Shown: positions 1-10,225 of the stretch, one piece after another
How positions within the stretch are numbered: the first letter of the stretch is position 1
Layout of the letters: each line of letters begins with the position of its first letter
Origin: Chloroflexota bacterium
GTDB taxonomy: Bacteria; Chloroflexota; Anaerolineae; Ardenticatenales; JAADHH01
DNA length: 42,248 bases
Assembly (NCBI GenBank): GCA_013151955.1
Contig: JAADHH010000074.1
Coordinates: 1-42,248, forward strand
Reading direction: 5' to 3'
Program-made: the position numbers and the translations under genes
The notes under the pieces: model-generated
Seen by the model: the letters and a program-made list of their open reading frames with translations, nothing else
The model's database searches: none
What the model was told of the DNA's origin: nothing

Positions 1-2
1 TG

Positions 3-977
3 GGCCTGACCCGCAAAACCCACAATACCTTGGATGACATGCTCCTGAAAGTCATCCGGCGTCCCATTATGGCGTTCTTTTTCCTCGCCGGCCTGTCGAT
101 TGCCTTGCCGCAGCTTTCGTTCCTACCGTCCGTATGGCTCTCTCTGGCCGGCAACGCGGTCTACGCCGGGTTTATCGCAATCGGCTACGTCCTCTCCTAC
201 CGGCTGATCAGCGAGCTCACAGGCTGGTACGCCGCCAACATGGCCCAGCAGACTGAGACCTCTCTGGACGACCAATTCATCCCCTTCTTTCGCCGGCTGC
301 TCTTGCTGACACTCACCGCCATCGTCTCCATCATGTTGATTCAGTATTTTGGGTACGACATCACCGCTTTTGTGGCCACATTGGGTATTGGATCCCTGGC
401 CGTGGCTCTGGCCGCACAGTCCACCTTCTCGGACATGATCAACGGTTTCATCATCATAGTAGACCGACCCTTTCGCATCGGCGATCGCATTGAACTGCGC
501 GACCTGAACACCTGGGGAGACGTGGTAGACATCGGGCTGCGCAGCACCCGCATCTTGACACGCGACAACCGCATGGTCATCGTACCCAATACGGCCATTG
601 GCAAGAGCCTTGTCGTCAACCATTCCTATCCAGACACGCAGTACCGCGTCCAAACCGCCGTGGGACTGGCGTACGGTACAGATATCGAAGCGGCCCGACA
701 GGTGATGATTGAGGCGGTGCGAAGCCAAGACTGGGTGATGAAAGAGAAGCCCATCGAAGCCCTCTTCCTCGAATTCGGCGACTCCGCTTTGGTCTTTCGC
801 GTACGGTGCTGGATCAAAAGCTACGTGGACACGCGACGTGTACTGGACAAACTCAACACCAGTCTCTACCACGCCTTGAACGAGGCCGGCATCGAAATCC
901 CCTTCCCGCAGCAAACGCTGTGGCATCGCCTCGAAACGGAGGCCAAGCAGGACTGGCGAGACGTCCTGCACGAATAG
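3..977 (+). CDS. MscS-family mechanosensitive ion channel, 5' end truncated by window start
   Basis: Frame is open to the window edge (GLTRKTHNTLDDMLLKVIRRP); MscS core signature VATLGIGSLAVALAAQSTFSDMINGFIIIVDRPFRIGDRIEL. Confidence 0.9.
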   Translation, partial: GLTRKTHNTLDDMLLKVIRRPIMAFFFLAGLSIALPQLSFLPSVWLSLAGNAVYAGFIAIGYVLSYRLISELTGWYAANMAQQTETSLDDQFIPFFRRLLLLTLTAIVSIMLIQYFGYDITAFVATLGIGSLAVALAAQSTFSDMINGFIIIVDRPFRIGDRIELRDLNTWGDVVDIGLRSTRILTRDNRMVIVPNTAIGKSLVVNHSYPDTQYRVQTAVGLAYGTDIEAARQVMIEAVRSQDWVMKEKPIEALFLEFGDSALVFRVRCWIKSYVDTRRVLDKLNTSLYHALNEAGIEIPFPQQTLWHRLETEAKQDWRDVLHE

Positions 978-984
978 TCCTCCC

Positions 985-2475
985 ATGCGCTGGCTCGATT
1001 TGATCCAACAGGTTCCGGATAGCCAACCGCACGGGGCCGGAAACCCGCTGATCTCCCGGGTCATGGGCGATTCTCGTCAGGTCGGGCACGGGGACCTTTT
1101 CGTGGCCATGCGGGGCCAGATCAGCGATGGTCACCGGTACATTCCCCAGGCGCTATCCCAGGGCGCGGCGGCCCTCGTCGTGGAGCGGGACATACCCGGC
1201 GACCTTCCCGTCCCCTGGGCCATAGTCCCCGATGGGCGCACGGCTTTGGGGCTCCTTTCGGCGGCCCGCTGGAATCACCCCAGCCGGAAGATGACGGTCA
1301 TCGGTGTGACCGGCACCGACGGCAAGACCACCACGCTTACCCTCATCGAAGCCCTGCTCCACGCCGCCGGATTGCGTACCGGCCTGGTCTCCACGGTCGG
1401 CGCACGCATCGGTCGCCGCAAACAGGACACCGGCTTCCACGTCACCACCCCCGACGCACCGGCCGTGCAAGCTTTCCTGGCCGAGATGGTAACCCACGGC
1501 ACGACTCACGCCCTGCTGGAAGCCACATCCCACGGCCTGGCCCAGCAGCGTCTGGCCGGCGTCGATTTCGACGTGGCCGTCATCACCAACGTGGCCCACG
1601 AACACCTCGACTATCACGGCACGCCGGACGCCTATCTGGAAGCCAAAGCCCGGCTGTTCCGCTCGCTGGCCCGCTCTTATCGCAAACCGAACAGGCCAAA
1701 GATTGCCGTCCTGAACGCCGACGATCCCGCTCTCGCGCGGCTTCGCCGGGAGCGCGCCGACCGGCAGATCACCTACGGGCTGGACCGGCCGGCCGACATC
1801 TCCGCCACAGCTATCGAACTATCGCCGGGGGGCACGCGTTTCACGGTGATCACACCCGCCGAACAATGGCCCGCGTACTTGCCCCTGCCGGGCCGCTTCA
1901 ACGTCTACAATGCCCTGGCGGCCATCGCCACCGGCCTGGGCCTGGGCCTGCCATCCACGGTCATGCGGAAGGGGCTGGCGCAGGTGCGGGGCGTCCCCGG
2001 CCGCATGGAGCGCATAGACGAGGGCCAGCCGTTCACGGCCATCGTAGACTTCGCGCACACGCCGCAAGCGCTGACGCAGGCCCTGCGAGCAACGCGCGGC
2101 ATGACGGAGGGGCACGTCATCGTCGTCTTCGGTTGCGCCGGCCTGCGCGACGTGCAAAAGCGCCCCCTGATGGGCCAGATCGCCGCTCGCCTCGCCGACC
2201 GCGTGATCGTTACGGCGGAAGACCCGCGCACGGAGAGCCTGGACGACATCATGGAGCAAATCGCGGCCGGCTTGCGCAGCGCCGGCGCACAGGAAGGCAA
2301 AACGTTCTGGCGCATCGGCGACCGGGCCGCAGCGATCCGCTTTGCCACGCGGCTGGCCGGAGACGGCGACCTGGTTCTGGTCACCGGAAAGGGCCACGAG
2401 CGCTCGATGTGCTTTGGCACCACCGAAACTCCGTGGAGCGATCAGGACGCCTTGCGAGCGGCCCTGCGGGAGTAG
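985..2475 (+). CDS. murE: UDP-N-acetylmuramyl-tripeptide synthetase (Mur ligase)
   Basis: Mur ligase P-loop GVTGTDGKTTT, HTPQALTQALRATR, VTAEDPRTESLDDIMEQI, GKGHE motif. Confidence 0.93.
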   Translation: MRWLDLIQQVPDSQPHGAGNPLISRVMGDSRQVGHGDLFVAMRGQISDGHRYIPQALSQGAAALVVERDIPGDLPVPWAIVPDGRTALGLLSAARWNHPSRKMTVIGVTGTDGKTTTLTLIEALLHAAGLRTGLVSTVGARIGRRKQDTGFHVTTPDAPAVQAFLAEMVTHGTTHALLEATSHGLAQQRLAGVDFDVAVITNVAHEHLDYHGTPDAYLEAKARLFRSLARSYRKPNRPKIAVLNADDPALARLRRERADRQITYGLDRPADISATAIELSPGGTRFTVITPAEQWPAYLPLPGRFNVYNALAAIATGLGLGLPSTVMRKGLAQVRGVPGRMERIDEGQPFTAIVDFAHTPQALTQALRATRGMTEGHVIVVFGCAGLRDVQKRPLMGQIAARLADRVIVTAEDPRTESLDDIMEQIAAGLRSAGAQEGKTFWRIGDRAAAIRFATRLAGDGDLVLVTGKGHERSMCFGTTETPWSDQDALRAALRE

Positions 2476-2565
2476 TTGGAATGAGCGAGTAAGCGAATGG
2501 GCGCCTCGAGTGCGCTCCACGCTCCCCACTCGACGCCCCACGCCTCCCGCTTCCCCGATTCACCA

Positions 2566-3636
2566 TTATTCTTCACCGTACAACTCGGCCAGTTGCTCGA
2601 CGACCAGGGGCAAATCGAATTCTGCGCGGGCCCGCAGCCGGTTTCGATGGGCCATCTGGCCGCACAACTCCGGGTCGTCGAGCAGGCGCAGGATGGCTCC
2701 GGCCAGCGCTTCGGCATTGCCCGGCGGGACGAGCAGCCCGTTGCCCCCCGATTCCACGACCTCCGGAATGCCGCCTACAGCGGTGGCCACCACTGGCCGT
2801 CCGGCGGCCAACGCCTCCAGGAGCGAGACGCCCAAGGCTTCGTAATGTGCCGGGTGGACGTAGAGCGTTGCTTCCTGAAAGCGCGCCACCTTTTCCCGTC
2901 CGGTCACGTACCCCGGACAGACGATGCGGTCGGCCATGCCCAGCGCGTGCGCGTGATTCCAGACGGCCCGCCGGTCTCCGCGACCGCAGAGGACCAGGCG
3001 CGTGCCGGCGTGTTGCGCTGCGATCAGCGGCACAGCGTCGAGCAGGTCGAACACGCCCTTGTGCGCGGCGAGATCGCCCATGAACAGCAGGGTGCCGGTT
3101 TGCCGGACGGCTCCTGTGCCTGCAAACACATCGCAATCAACCGGATTGGGGAGTACGACAACGTGGCGGTTGCTCGTGAGCCGGCCGATTTGCTCTTGCC
3201 ACACACGCGCCAACACAACGACCGCCGCCGACCGGTCCAGCGTATCCGTAATCAGCCGTTGCAACGCAGCGCTGCCGTGGCGATAGAACGCCACAAACCG
3301 CCCGCTGTGTATCTGGAAAACGACTCGCTTGTGGAAATGACGGGCCATCGCCGCCAAAATTGCCTTCCGGTAGAAGCTGGGGCCGGCCGAAGCGTGGAGA
3401 TGCACGATGTCCGGCGCTTCCCGGCCACGGAGCAAGGCCCACGTTTGCAGACACGCACGCGAAAATCGCGAAACCTTGCGCGGCACGCCATACTTGTTGG
3501 CCGAGGCGACGTACCGCAACCTGACGCGCTTCGTTAGCGCCGAATCGACCAGCAGGCTGGTCACGGCAGAAACCCCACCGTAGTGATGGAGCAAAGGCCC
3601 GATCATCAGCACGCTAGGCTGCCGGCCGGATTTCAT
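2566..3636 (-). CDS. Glycosyltransferase family 4 (GT-B)
   Basis: GT4 C-terminal motifs (YVHPAHYEALGVSLLEALAAGRPVVATAVGGIPEVVESGGNGLLVPPG); ATG at 3636 preferred over the upstream alternative start. Confidence 0.88.
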   Translation of the reverse strand: MKSGRQPSVLMIGPLLHHYGGVSAVTSLLVDSALTKRVRLRYVASANKYGVPRKVSRFSRACLQTWALLRGREAPDIVHLHASAGPSFYRKAILAAMARHFHKRVVFQIHSGRFVAFYRHGSAALQRLITDTLDRSAAVVVLARVWQEQIGRLTSNRHVVVLPNPVDCDVFAGTGAVRQTGTLLFMGDLAAHKGVFDLLDAVPLIAAQHAGTRLVLCGRGDRRAVWNHAHALGMADRIVCPGYVTGREKVARFQEATLYVHPAHYEALGVSLLEALAAGRPVVATAVGGIPEVVESGGNGLLVPPGNAEALAGAILRLLDDPELCGQMAHRNRLRARAEFDLPLVVEQLAELYGEE

Positions 3637-5128
3637 GTCCCTCCCTCTGGCGGCGGGCAACGCTTCCGGCGGCTACGGCAAGCCCCAGAACCGTCCAGAC
3701 GAACAGGCCATAAAGCCCCTGACCGGCCTCATAGCTGATCAGCAGGCTGTGTACGGTGACGATCAAAACATCCAGGAAGAGAACCTCGCCCAGTCCGTCC
3801 AGCAACGATGCCGGGAGAGTGTGGCGATAGGCAAAGCGCGCTTCCCGCCAGACCACGACGAGGATAGCCAGGAAAAGGAAGAGGCCCACGATACCCTGCG
3901 CATAGAGGTGGTAGAGATACGTGCTGTGTGATCCCAGAGGCAGTACGGGGTAGGGCCAGTGCCGGTACATCTGCGGGACACCGTGGCCCAGAACGGGATA
4001 CTCCAACCAGGTGCGCAAAGTCAGCGCGTAGGTCTGGCCACGGGTCACCACGCTGCTGGTACTTTCCGGATGTAAAAATTCGGCAAAGCGGGCGACAATC
4101 TGCCCCGTTCCCAGGAATCGGGTCGTCCAAAAGGCAAAGCCGGCGACCATTGCGCCGGCAGCACCGGCCCACGCTACCTTGCGCGACCGGGACAAACGTG
4201 GGCTCCGCAGGAGAAAGTAGAGCGCGCCGGTCGCAAAGGCCAGCCACGCGCTCCGGTCGATGGTGGCCAAGAAGCACATCACGGTTAGCAGAATGAAGAT
4301 CAGGTAAAGACTCTTTTGGCGCGTAGACCTCGCCCGGGCAAGCATAAAACCTTGCAACGGGAGCAGCAAGGCCAACGCCCCGGCAAACCCATTTATATAC
4401 GTGAAGAAGGAACCAATACGGAAGAAAGTCACGCCGCCCAGTTGCCGGAAGGTGACCCACCCCATTTCGCCCGTGCTCTTGAATTTGTCGGGAAACAGCA
4501 GGGGGTTCAGGGCCGCCGATGGAAAAAGAATCTGTAGCACCCCGACGAAAACGGCCATCGCCCCGAATACCATCACGCCCTGCAAGATGCGGTGGAGTTT
4601 CTCTTCATCCGTGGTCGCCGCGACAATCAACACAAAGAAGAGCAAGAAGGTGAGCACTTTGGCGACGCTCATCAGGTAGGAATAGCGCAGCGGCGCGGGG
4701 ACGTGTACGAAAGCGACGAGCGCCACCCCGGCCAGGACCGTAACCAGCCAGGGCAACGGGGAAAGCTGAAACACCCGGCCAGGAACCTGCCATCGCCATC
4801 GCGGCCCCACGGAGCGATAGCGCCCGGAAAGTAGCAGTGCCAAGAACCAGCGAATGCCTACGACCCCCACCAGAAAAGCTAAAACGGGCTGGGTGGAAAG
4901 GCTTCGCAACGGGCTGAAAGCCACGACCAGGGCCAGACTGACCTCCATTGGCGGGAGGAGCAGAAGGGGCAGCAGCACGATTGCCCCGCCGGCTTCGAGC
5001 AGCGAGCGGGCCGGAAGCCCCGACAGATTCAGCGCCGCAAGCACAATCAAGACGGCGGCGAGGCCCGCTCCCCACACCGATTTGCGCAGCGGGCCGCGTA
5101 CAGCACCGCGTGCGGGCGTCTCGATCAT
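3614..5128 (-). CDS. O-antigen ligase/polymerase-like multi-pass membrane protein (Wzy/WaaL-like)
   Basis: Many hydrophobic segments and O-antigen ligase-type motif (TYALTLRTWLEYPVLGHGVPQMYRHWPY); start set to MIETPARG, ATGA overlap with the upstream GT2 gene. Confidence 0.8.
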   Translation of the reverse strand: MIETPARGAVRGPLRKSVWGAGLAAVLIVLAALNLSGLPARSLLEAGGAIVLLPLLLLPPMEVSLALVVAFSPLRSLSTQPVLAFLVGVVGIRWFLALLLSGRYRSVGPRWRWQVPGRVFQLSPLPWLVTVLAGVALVAFVHVPAPLRYSYLMSVAKVLTFLLFFVLIVAATTDEEKLHRILQGVMVFGAMAVFVGVLQILFPSAALNPLLFPDKFKSTGEMGWVTFRQLGGVTFFRIGSFFTYINGFAGALALLLPLQGFMLARARSTRQKSLYLIFILLTVMCFLATIDRSAWLAFATGALYFLLRSPRLSRSRKVAWAGAAGAMVAGFAFWTTRFLGTGQIVARFAEFLHPESTSSVVTRGQTYALTLRTWLEYPVLGHGVPQMYRHWPYPVLPLGSHSTYLYHLYAQGIVGLFLFLAILVVVWREARFAYRHTLPASLLDGLGEVLFLDVLIVTVHSLLISYEAGQGLYGLFVWTVLGLAVAAGSVARRQREGHEIRPAA

Positions 5129-6084
5129 CCCTCCGGTCCTCCGGTGGCCGGCGGAAGGGGCGACGGCAGCCGGCTTCCCCCTTGCGCGATGGCCCGTAAC
5201 CCGCGCACCGCCCCCCGCGCATAGCCGAAATCGCGGCGCGCCAGCGCGTGTGACATGGCCCACAGCACCTCGCCGACCAGGGACCAGGAAAAGGCCAGCC
5301 GGTAAAGCGGCGTAGCGGGTAAGTTCTTGCGGGCCAGGTAGAAGTTGTTGATCAAGCGCATCTCTGTGCGCCGGCTGCTCCGGTCCCGTCCGACGGGCGA
5401 AGGATGGTGCTCCAGCCGGGCCCACGGCGTTTGCACCAGACGGTAGCAGCAACTGACGCGCCAGGAGAAATCAACGTCCTCCTTGAAGGCATAACCGCTG
5501 AGGGCCTCATCAAAACGCATCTGCAGGACGACCTTGCGCCAATAGCTGCTACAACATCCCGACATGACCTCGATCGGCCGCACACCCGCCGGCGAAGTGA
5601 GATACACCCCATTTCCGGAGGGCCACATCCGTCCCCGCCCATCGGCAACGTCCAGCGGCAGCAGGAAGAGCAAGCGGAGGAGGGCAGCCCACCCCGTCGT
5701 CGGGGGGCGATTGGCAATGGTTCCTTGCACGCCCCCCAGATTCTGCCCCGGAAATTGGCGGTACACGCGGAGGATCTCTTCGTGGTAATTGGGGAAGAGG
5801 ACTACGTCGTCGTCGAGGAAGCAGACGATCTCGCTCTGTGCTACGGCGGCTCCCCGGTTGCGTTGCCGGGGCAACCCTGCCTCCATGTGCAACAGGCGCA
5901 CGCTCGACCGGCCGGCAGCCACCCGCTGGACAACCTGTTTGACCTGGGACGCCTCGCCGGCGTCGCTTGCGTCCACGATGATCACCTCCTGCGGGGGCAC
6001 AGTCTGCCGCGTCAAGGAGGCCAGGCAGCGGCGCAGCTCGCCGGGGCGGTTTCGCGTGCAGATGACGTAGGAAGCGGTCAACAT
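5125..6084 (-). CDS. Glycosyltransferase family 2
   Basis: TASYVICTRNRPGELRRCLASLTRQTVPPQEVIIVDASD; VCFLDDDVVLFPNY (DxD-type); start at MLTASYV. Confidence 0.88.
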   Translation of the reverse strand: MLTASYVICTRNRPGELRRCLASLTRQTVPPQEVIIVDASDAGEASQVKQVVQRVAAGRSSVRLLHMEAGLPRQRNRGAAVAQSEIVCFLDDDVVLFPNYHEEILRVYRQFPGQNLGGVQGTIANRPPTTGWAALLRLLFLLPLDVADGRGRMWPSGNGVYLTSPAGVRPIEVMSGCCSSYWRKVVLQMRFDEALSGYAFKEDVDFSWRVSCCYRLVQTPWARLEHHPSPVGRDRSSRRTEMRLINNFYLARKNLPATPLYRLAFSWSLVGEVLWAMSHALARRDFGYARGAVRGLRAIAQGGSRLPSPLPPATGGPEG

Positions 6085-6085
6085 A

Positions 6086-7663
6086 CTACGACGACCCGTG
6101 GGGTTCACGAACGAGCAACGCCAACCGCCCCCGCACAACACGCAGCAGCACGCCGCCATACGCGACGGCAAACGCCACGACCCCGCCCACCAGTGAGAGG
6201 GGGCCGGACCAAACGCGCGTCGTCAGGTAGAGCACTGCTCCGGCCACGGCTCCGGCGAGCAAAGGTTTCATCTGGGACAACGCGTAAGGCTGCAGGCCGA
6301 CGATCCGATAGACCTCGAACACGCGCAACAGCGCAAGAAAGATGATCGCACCACTCGTGGCCATGGCCGCGCCCAAGATTCCATATCGCGGGATCAGGTG
6401 CACCGTGAGCGCGATGTTCACCCCGAAACTGAGCAGCACGTTCGCCAGATTGAGCGTCGGATGTCCGGTCATTTCCAGCATGGGACTGACGGAGCCGGTC
6501 GCGCTGTGCAGGGCAAATGCGCCACAAAAGAGGGCCAACGAGCCGGCCCCCACGGCAAAGTCCGGCCCAAAGAGAGACATGATCCGGGGAGTCAGCAGGG
6601 CCATGCCCAGGAATAAGGGGAGCGACAGGGTCAACTGCCATTGGGTGACGACGCGGTACAGGCGGGCCAATTGCTCCAGTTCCCCTCGATTGTACAGGTC
6701 GGCGATGACCGGTGCGAAGATAGCGTTGAACCCTTCCGGCACCAGCAAGCCCAGGCTCACCGTGCGAAACGCCGCGAAGTACACACCGGCCTGGCCGGCC
6801 ACGCCCAACGCGCCCAAAAGGACCGTGCCGGTGCGGGTCATGCCGGCGCTGACCAGGCTGAGCAAGTACATCGGCAGCGCAAAAGCGGCGATGGCGGCCA
6901 ATCCCACGTCGCCGGGGCTTTTGCGCCCTCCCGATTTTTCCGCGCCGGTGTTGCCTTGCGTCCGGCTTCGCCCTGATTCGGCAGACACCAGGCGGTTCAA
7001 GAGCCAGAGGGCCACGAGCGAACCGGTGATCACAGGAATCAGGTAAGCTGCCAGGGCGCCACGCAGCCCCCATCCCCAGGCGAGCAGGATTCCGGCGAGC
7101 AGGATCTGCATTGCCGGGCGAAGCAGGTCTCGAACAATGGCAACGTAGTGCATGGCCTTGAGGGACTGGATCGAGAAGACCCACAGAGCCATCAACGATG
7201 AGAAGGGCAGGGACAGGGCAAAGAGACGCAAAACGATTCGCAACTCCGGCTGGTGAAATACCTCCGTGGACAAGCGGCCGGCAGCGAGAAAAAGCGTGCC
7301 GCCGGCGATCAGGCCGGTCAAGCCAACGGCGCAGCTCGCCCGCCGGAGAAGGGTTCGCAACGGCCGCCAGCTCTTTTCGCCTTGCAGGATGGCCCCGTAG
7401 CGCAACAATGTGTGGTCCAGCCCCAAAAGCGCGGTGCGGTCTCCCACGTTGGCGATGGACAGGCCAATGGCATAGAGGCCAAAGAGGCTGCCCCCGATGG
7501 CCCGTGCTACGAAGACGTTGAAGAGATAGGCCAACGACGTCCGCGTCACGCTGCCCAGGAGGGCGATGGCCGCTCCACCGGCCACCAACCCCAGGTGGGG
7601 ATCCGGGGGCGCGCCGTCCGGCAAGGCCCCCGGCCCCGCTGCCGGAGAGGGAGGGGCGGTCAC
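6086..7663 (-). CDS. Polysaccharide flippase (Wzx/MATE-like)
   Basis: About 12-14 TM segments, flippase-like sequence (LAYLFNVFVARAIGGSLFGLYAIGLSIANVG); probable GTG start at 7663 in GTGA overlap with the TPR gene. Confidence 0.82.
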   Translation of the reverse strand: MTAPPSPAAGPGALPDGAPPDPHLGLVAGGAAIALLGSVTRTSLAYLFNVFVARAIGGSLFGLYAIGLSIANVGDRTALLGLDHTLLRYGAILQGEKSWRPLRTLLRRASCAVGLTGLIAGGTLFLAAGRLSTEVFHQPELRIVLRLFALSLPFSSLMALWVFSIQSLKAMHYVAIVRDLLRPAMQILLAGILLAWGWGLRGALAAYLIPVITGSLVALWLLNRLVSAESGRSRTQGNTGAEKSGGRKSPGDVGLAAIAAFALPMYLLSLVSAGMTRTGTVLLGALGVAGQAGVYFAAFRTVSLGLLVPEGFNAIFAPVIADLYNRGELEQLARLYRVVTQWQLTLSLPLFLGMALLTPRIMSLFGPDFAVGAGSLALFCGAFALHSATGSVSPMLEMTGHPTLNLANVLLSFGVNIALTVHLIPRYGILGAAMATSGAIIFLALLRVFEVYRIVGLQPYALSQMKPLLAGAVAGAVLYLTTRVWSGPLSLVGGVVAFAVAYGGVLLRVVRGRLALLVREPHGSS

Positions 7664-8886
7664 GGATGAGCCTCTTCGGTTTTTTGCAGTCCCTTCAGGG
7701 CATTTTCGTTTTGGGCGTTTTGTGTCAGGGCCTTCTCGAACGCGGCCCGGGCCTGGGCAATCTGCCCGGAGGCGAGATAAACTTGGCCCAACGCCTCGAA
7801 GATGTAGTCGTGCTGGGGATCCAGGGCAATCGCCCGCTGCAATGCGGCAATGGCTTGCGGCCAGTTTCTCTCCTGGGCATAGGTCTGCCCTACCAAGAAA
7901 TAGGCCTCTGCCTGTGGGGGAAACCATTCTATCACACGCTGCAAAGTCTTTCTTGCTCGCTGGGGGTTACCCCGCAGGAGAGCAAAGCGCCCTTCATAAA
8001 TGAGGGGCCAGGGGTCCGCCGGAAAGCGTCGCTCCGCATAGTGTACCAACTCCACGGCCTCGTCCAGACGACCCTCTGCCCGCAACAAGGCTACCAAGCG
8101 CAAGAGGGGCCACATTTCGTCGGGGAGCAAAGCCACGGCCCGGCGCAGGTAGGGCTCGCCCAGACGGGCATCGCCGGTTTGCTGGTAGACGGCCCAGCCC
8201 CACTCAAATTGCAGGTGGCCATCGTCGGGCAGTGTGGCCTCCGCCTGTTGATAGGCATCGACCGCTCCTCCCCAATCCATCTGCGCGGCGCGGACCAGCC
8301 CGATTCGATACCACGCTTCGCCGGCACCGGGATCGAGGGCCAGGGCCTGGTCATACCAAAACAGGGCCTCGTCGAGATTGCCCGCCGTGCGCTCGTCCTC
8401 CCCGTGACGAATCAAGGCTGCCGGGGAGACGCCGGCGTCACGCCAGGCTTCCCGCAAGCCCTGGCGGGCCCGTTGCGGGTCGGTCCGCGCCAGCGCCCGG
8501 TAGACGGCGGCTTCTTCCAGGGGTACGAGCGGGTCGCCGGGACGTATGGTACGGCAATAGCGGAAAATGGTGAGCGCCGTGTCGTATTCGCCGCGCCACG
8601 CGGCCGTGCGCCCCAGCAAGCGACAAGCCTGCATGTTCTCTTTGTCCTGGTTGAGCGCCGCCCGAAAGTGTTCAGCGGCCGGGATGAGGCGGTCGGGAGA
8701 AGGCGCGGGGCGGAGAATCGTGCCCGGATCGAGCGGCCCGGTCGCCTCCGGCCCCAGCGTGGCAGACAGGAGGTGTCCGCCCATCTCCAGGTGGTAGAAC
8801 GTGGCCAAGGGGTGACGGAGGAGCAAAATCGTTCCGCAAAATAGCACGAAGCCGATCACGGCCACCGTCCAGCCCGAACGCTTCAT
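7660..8886 (-). CDS. TPR-repeat membrane-anchored protein
   Basis: N-terminal TM; TPR repeats such as YFLVGQTYAQERNWPQAIAALQRAIALDPQHDYIFEALGQVYLASGQIAQARAAFEKAL. Confidence 0.85.
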   Translation of the reverse strand: MKRSGWTVAVIGFVLFCGTILLLRHPLATFYHLEMGGHLLSATLGPEATGPLDPGTILRPAPSPDRLIPAAEHFRAALNQDKENMQACRLLGRTAAWRGEYDTALTIFRYCRTIRPGDPLVPLEEAAVYRALARTDPQRARQGLREAWRDAGVSPAALIRHGEDERTAGNLDEALFWYDQALALDPGAGEAWYRIGLVRAAQMDWGGAVDAYQQAEATLPDDGHLQFEWGWAVYQQTGDARLGEPYLRRAVALLPDEMWPLLRLVALLRAEGRLDEAVELVHYAERRFPADPWPLIYEGRFALLRGNPQRARKTLQRVIEWFPPQAEAYFLVGQTYAQERNWPQAIAALQRAIALDPQHDYIFEALGQVYLASGQIAQARAAFEKALTQNAQNENALKGLQKTEEAHP

Positions 8887-10217
8887 TGTCGAACATGCAA
8901 AGAGGTGTATTGTGCCACCAGTACCGCGAGGATGCTGATGAGCAAACTCAACACGCCCGCCAGGGCAACGGTAGGTTTCTTGCGCGGCCAGACCGGGTAT
9001 TGGGGTTCGATGGCCGGTGAAGCAAAGCGCACGGTCGTGTCCGTGAATGGTGCCGTGGCGCGAAGTTCATCCGCTTTTTGGCGCATGGTTTGCGCCATCT
9101 TCCAACTGGCATCGCGCGCACTGGTCAACTCCCGCAGTGTGGATTCTTCGGCTGCTTGCCGTTTTTGCAGTTCCCGCACCTCTTGGGCATAGCGTCGAAT
9201 CTTTGGTTCGATGGGCGTGCCGTCCCCCTCCCCGGCTGGTTCTTGCCCGAGGAGGGCATCGGAATAGGACTGGAGTCTGTTTTGGAGTGTCTGTTGCTCC
9301 TCCTCCAAAACGCGGACCAGGGCGGCGATCTCCTGCCGTTGCGCTTCCGGCGAGCTGGAAGCAAGCGTTGCCGGGTCGATGGCGATTTGAAACTGGGTGC
9401 CGGATGGCGCCGACCCCGCAAAGGCGTTGGCCTGGAAGATAAGCAGAGCCAACTGGTTGCCCAAAGGCACGGAGGGCAAAGACGAGAGGGCAGCGATCTG
9501 TCGTTGTAGGGCACGGGCCTCGACGAGCAGCGTGCCGACTTGTTGCAGCGTATCGGTCACCGTCCGGTACGTATCGTCCAGCACCGCCTGGCGCCAACCG
9601 ATCTCCCGCCGGAGTATGGCCAGGTCGTTGTTTCCGAGGAATTCTTCCAACGCCTGCTGGGCCTTCTCGTATTGCGCCTTCGTCATCTGGGCTTGCGTGG
9701 CGACCGATTCGGGGGAGAGGGGGCGTGCTCCATAGACCTCGTTGACGTGCTGCGTGTAGGCCCGGGCCCAGACATTGGCCAGAAGGGCGGCCTGCGCGGG
9801 GTCGCTCCCTTCGGCCGTGATCAGGACGAAATCGCCTTGGGTTTCGGCGTGAATGCGCCGCAGCAAGTCGCCGGCGCGAAGGTTGGCGGTTGCCTCGGGC
9901 AAGTTGGCATCTTTGAGTACCATCTGGGCCACGGTGGTGCTGGTGGTCAGGATTGCCAACGCCTGGCGCCGGGCCCCCGCATCCGTCCACCGGCCTGGGT
10001 TGATTTGGTCCTCGGAGATCGTGCGAAATTCCGGCACAAGGCTGATATCGGAAATGGTTTTGGTGATGGCGACGCCGGCCGTGGCTTCGTAACGGGCCGG
10101 AAGTGCCAAGACGGCGACGACGGCGACCAGCGTGACGAACAGGGTGAAGCCGGCGATGGCTTTCCAATTTCGCTGCACAGCGTCCAGGTAGGGACGTGCA
10201 TCAAATTCGTCGGACAC
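8883..10217 (-). CDS. Wzz/chain-length-determinant-like polysaccharide export protein
   Basis: Two TM segments flanking a long coiled coil; Wzz motif with Pro-rich C-terminal segment (IEPQYPVWPRKKPTVALAGVLSLLISILAVL); GTG start inferred at 10217. Confidence 0.82.
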   Translation of the reverse strand: MSDEFDARPYLDAVQRNWKAIAGFTLFVTLVAVVAVLALPARYEATAGVAITKTISDISLVPEFRTISEDQINPGRWTDAGARRQALAILTTSTTVAQMVLKDANLPEATANLRAGDLLRRIHAETQGDFVLITAEGSDPAQAALLANVWARAYTQHVNEVYGARPLSPESVATQAQMTKAQYEKAQQALEEFLGNNDLAILRREIGWRQAVLDDTYRTVTDTLQQVGTLLVEARALQRQIAALSSLPSVPLGNQLALLIFQANAFAGSAPSGTQFQIAIDPATLASSSPEAQRQEIAALVRVLEEEQQTLQNRLQSYSDALLGQEPAGEGDGTPIEPKIRRYAQEVRELQKRQAAEESTLRELTSARDASWKMAQTMRQKADELRATAPFTDTTVRFASPAIEPQYPVWPRKKPTVALAGVLSLLISILAVLVAQYTSLHVRQ

Positions 10218-10225
10218 AGTCCCTC

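Noticed and set aside
123-1064. Long minus-strand ORF antisense to the MscS gene, and similar long antisense ORFs (1819-2541, 20704-21996, 30106-32178, 32237-33361, 38516-39529)
   Set aside because: Shadow ORFs of GC-rich genes with low-complexity or unnatural translations; sense strands have clear family signatures.
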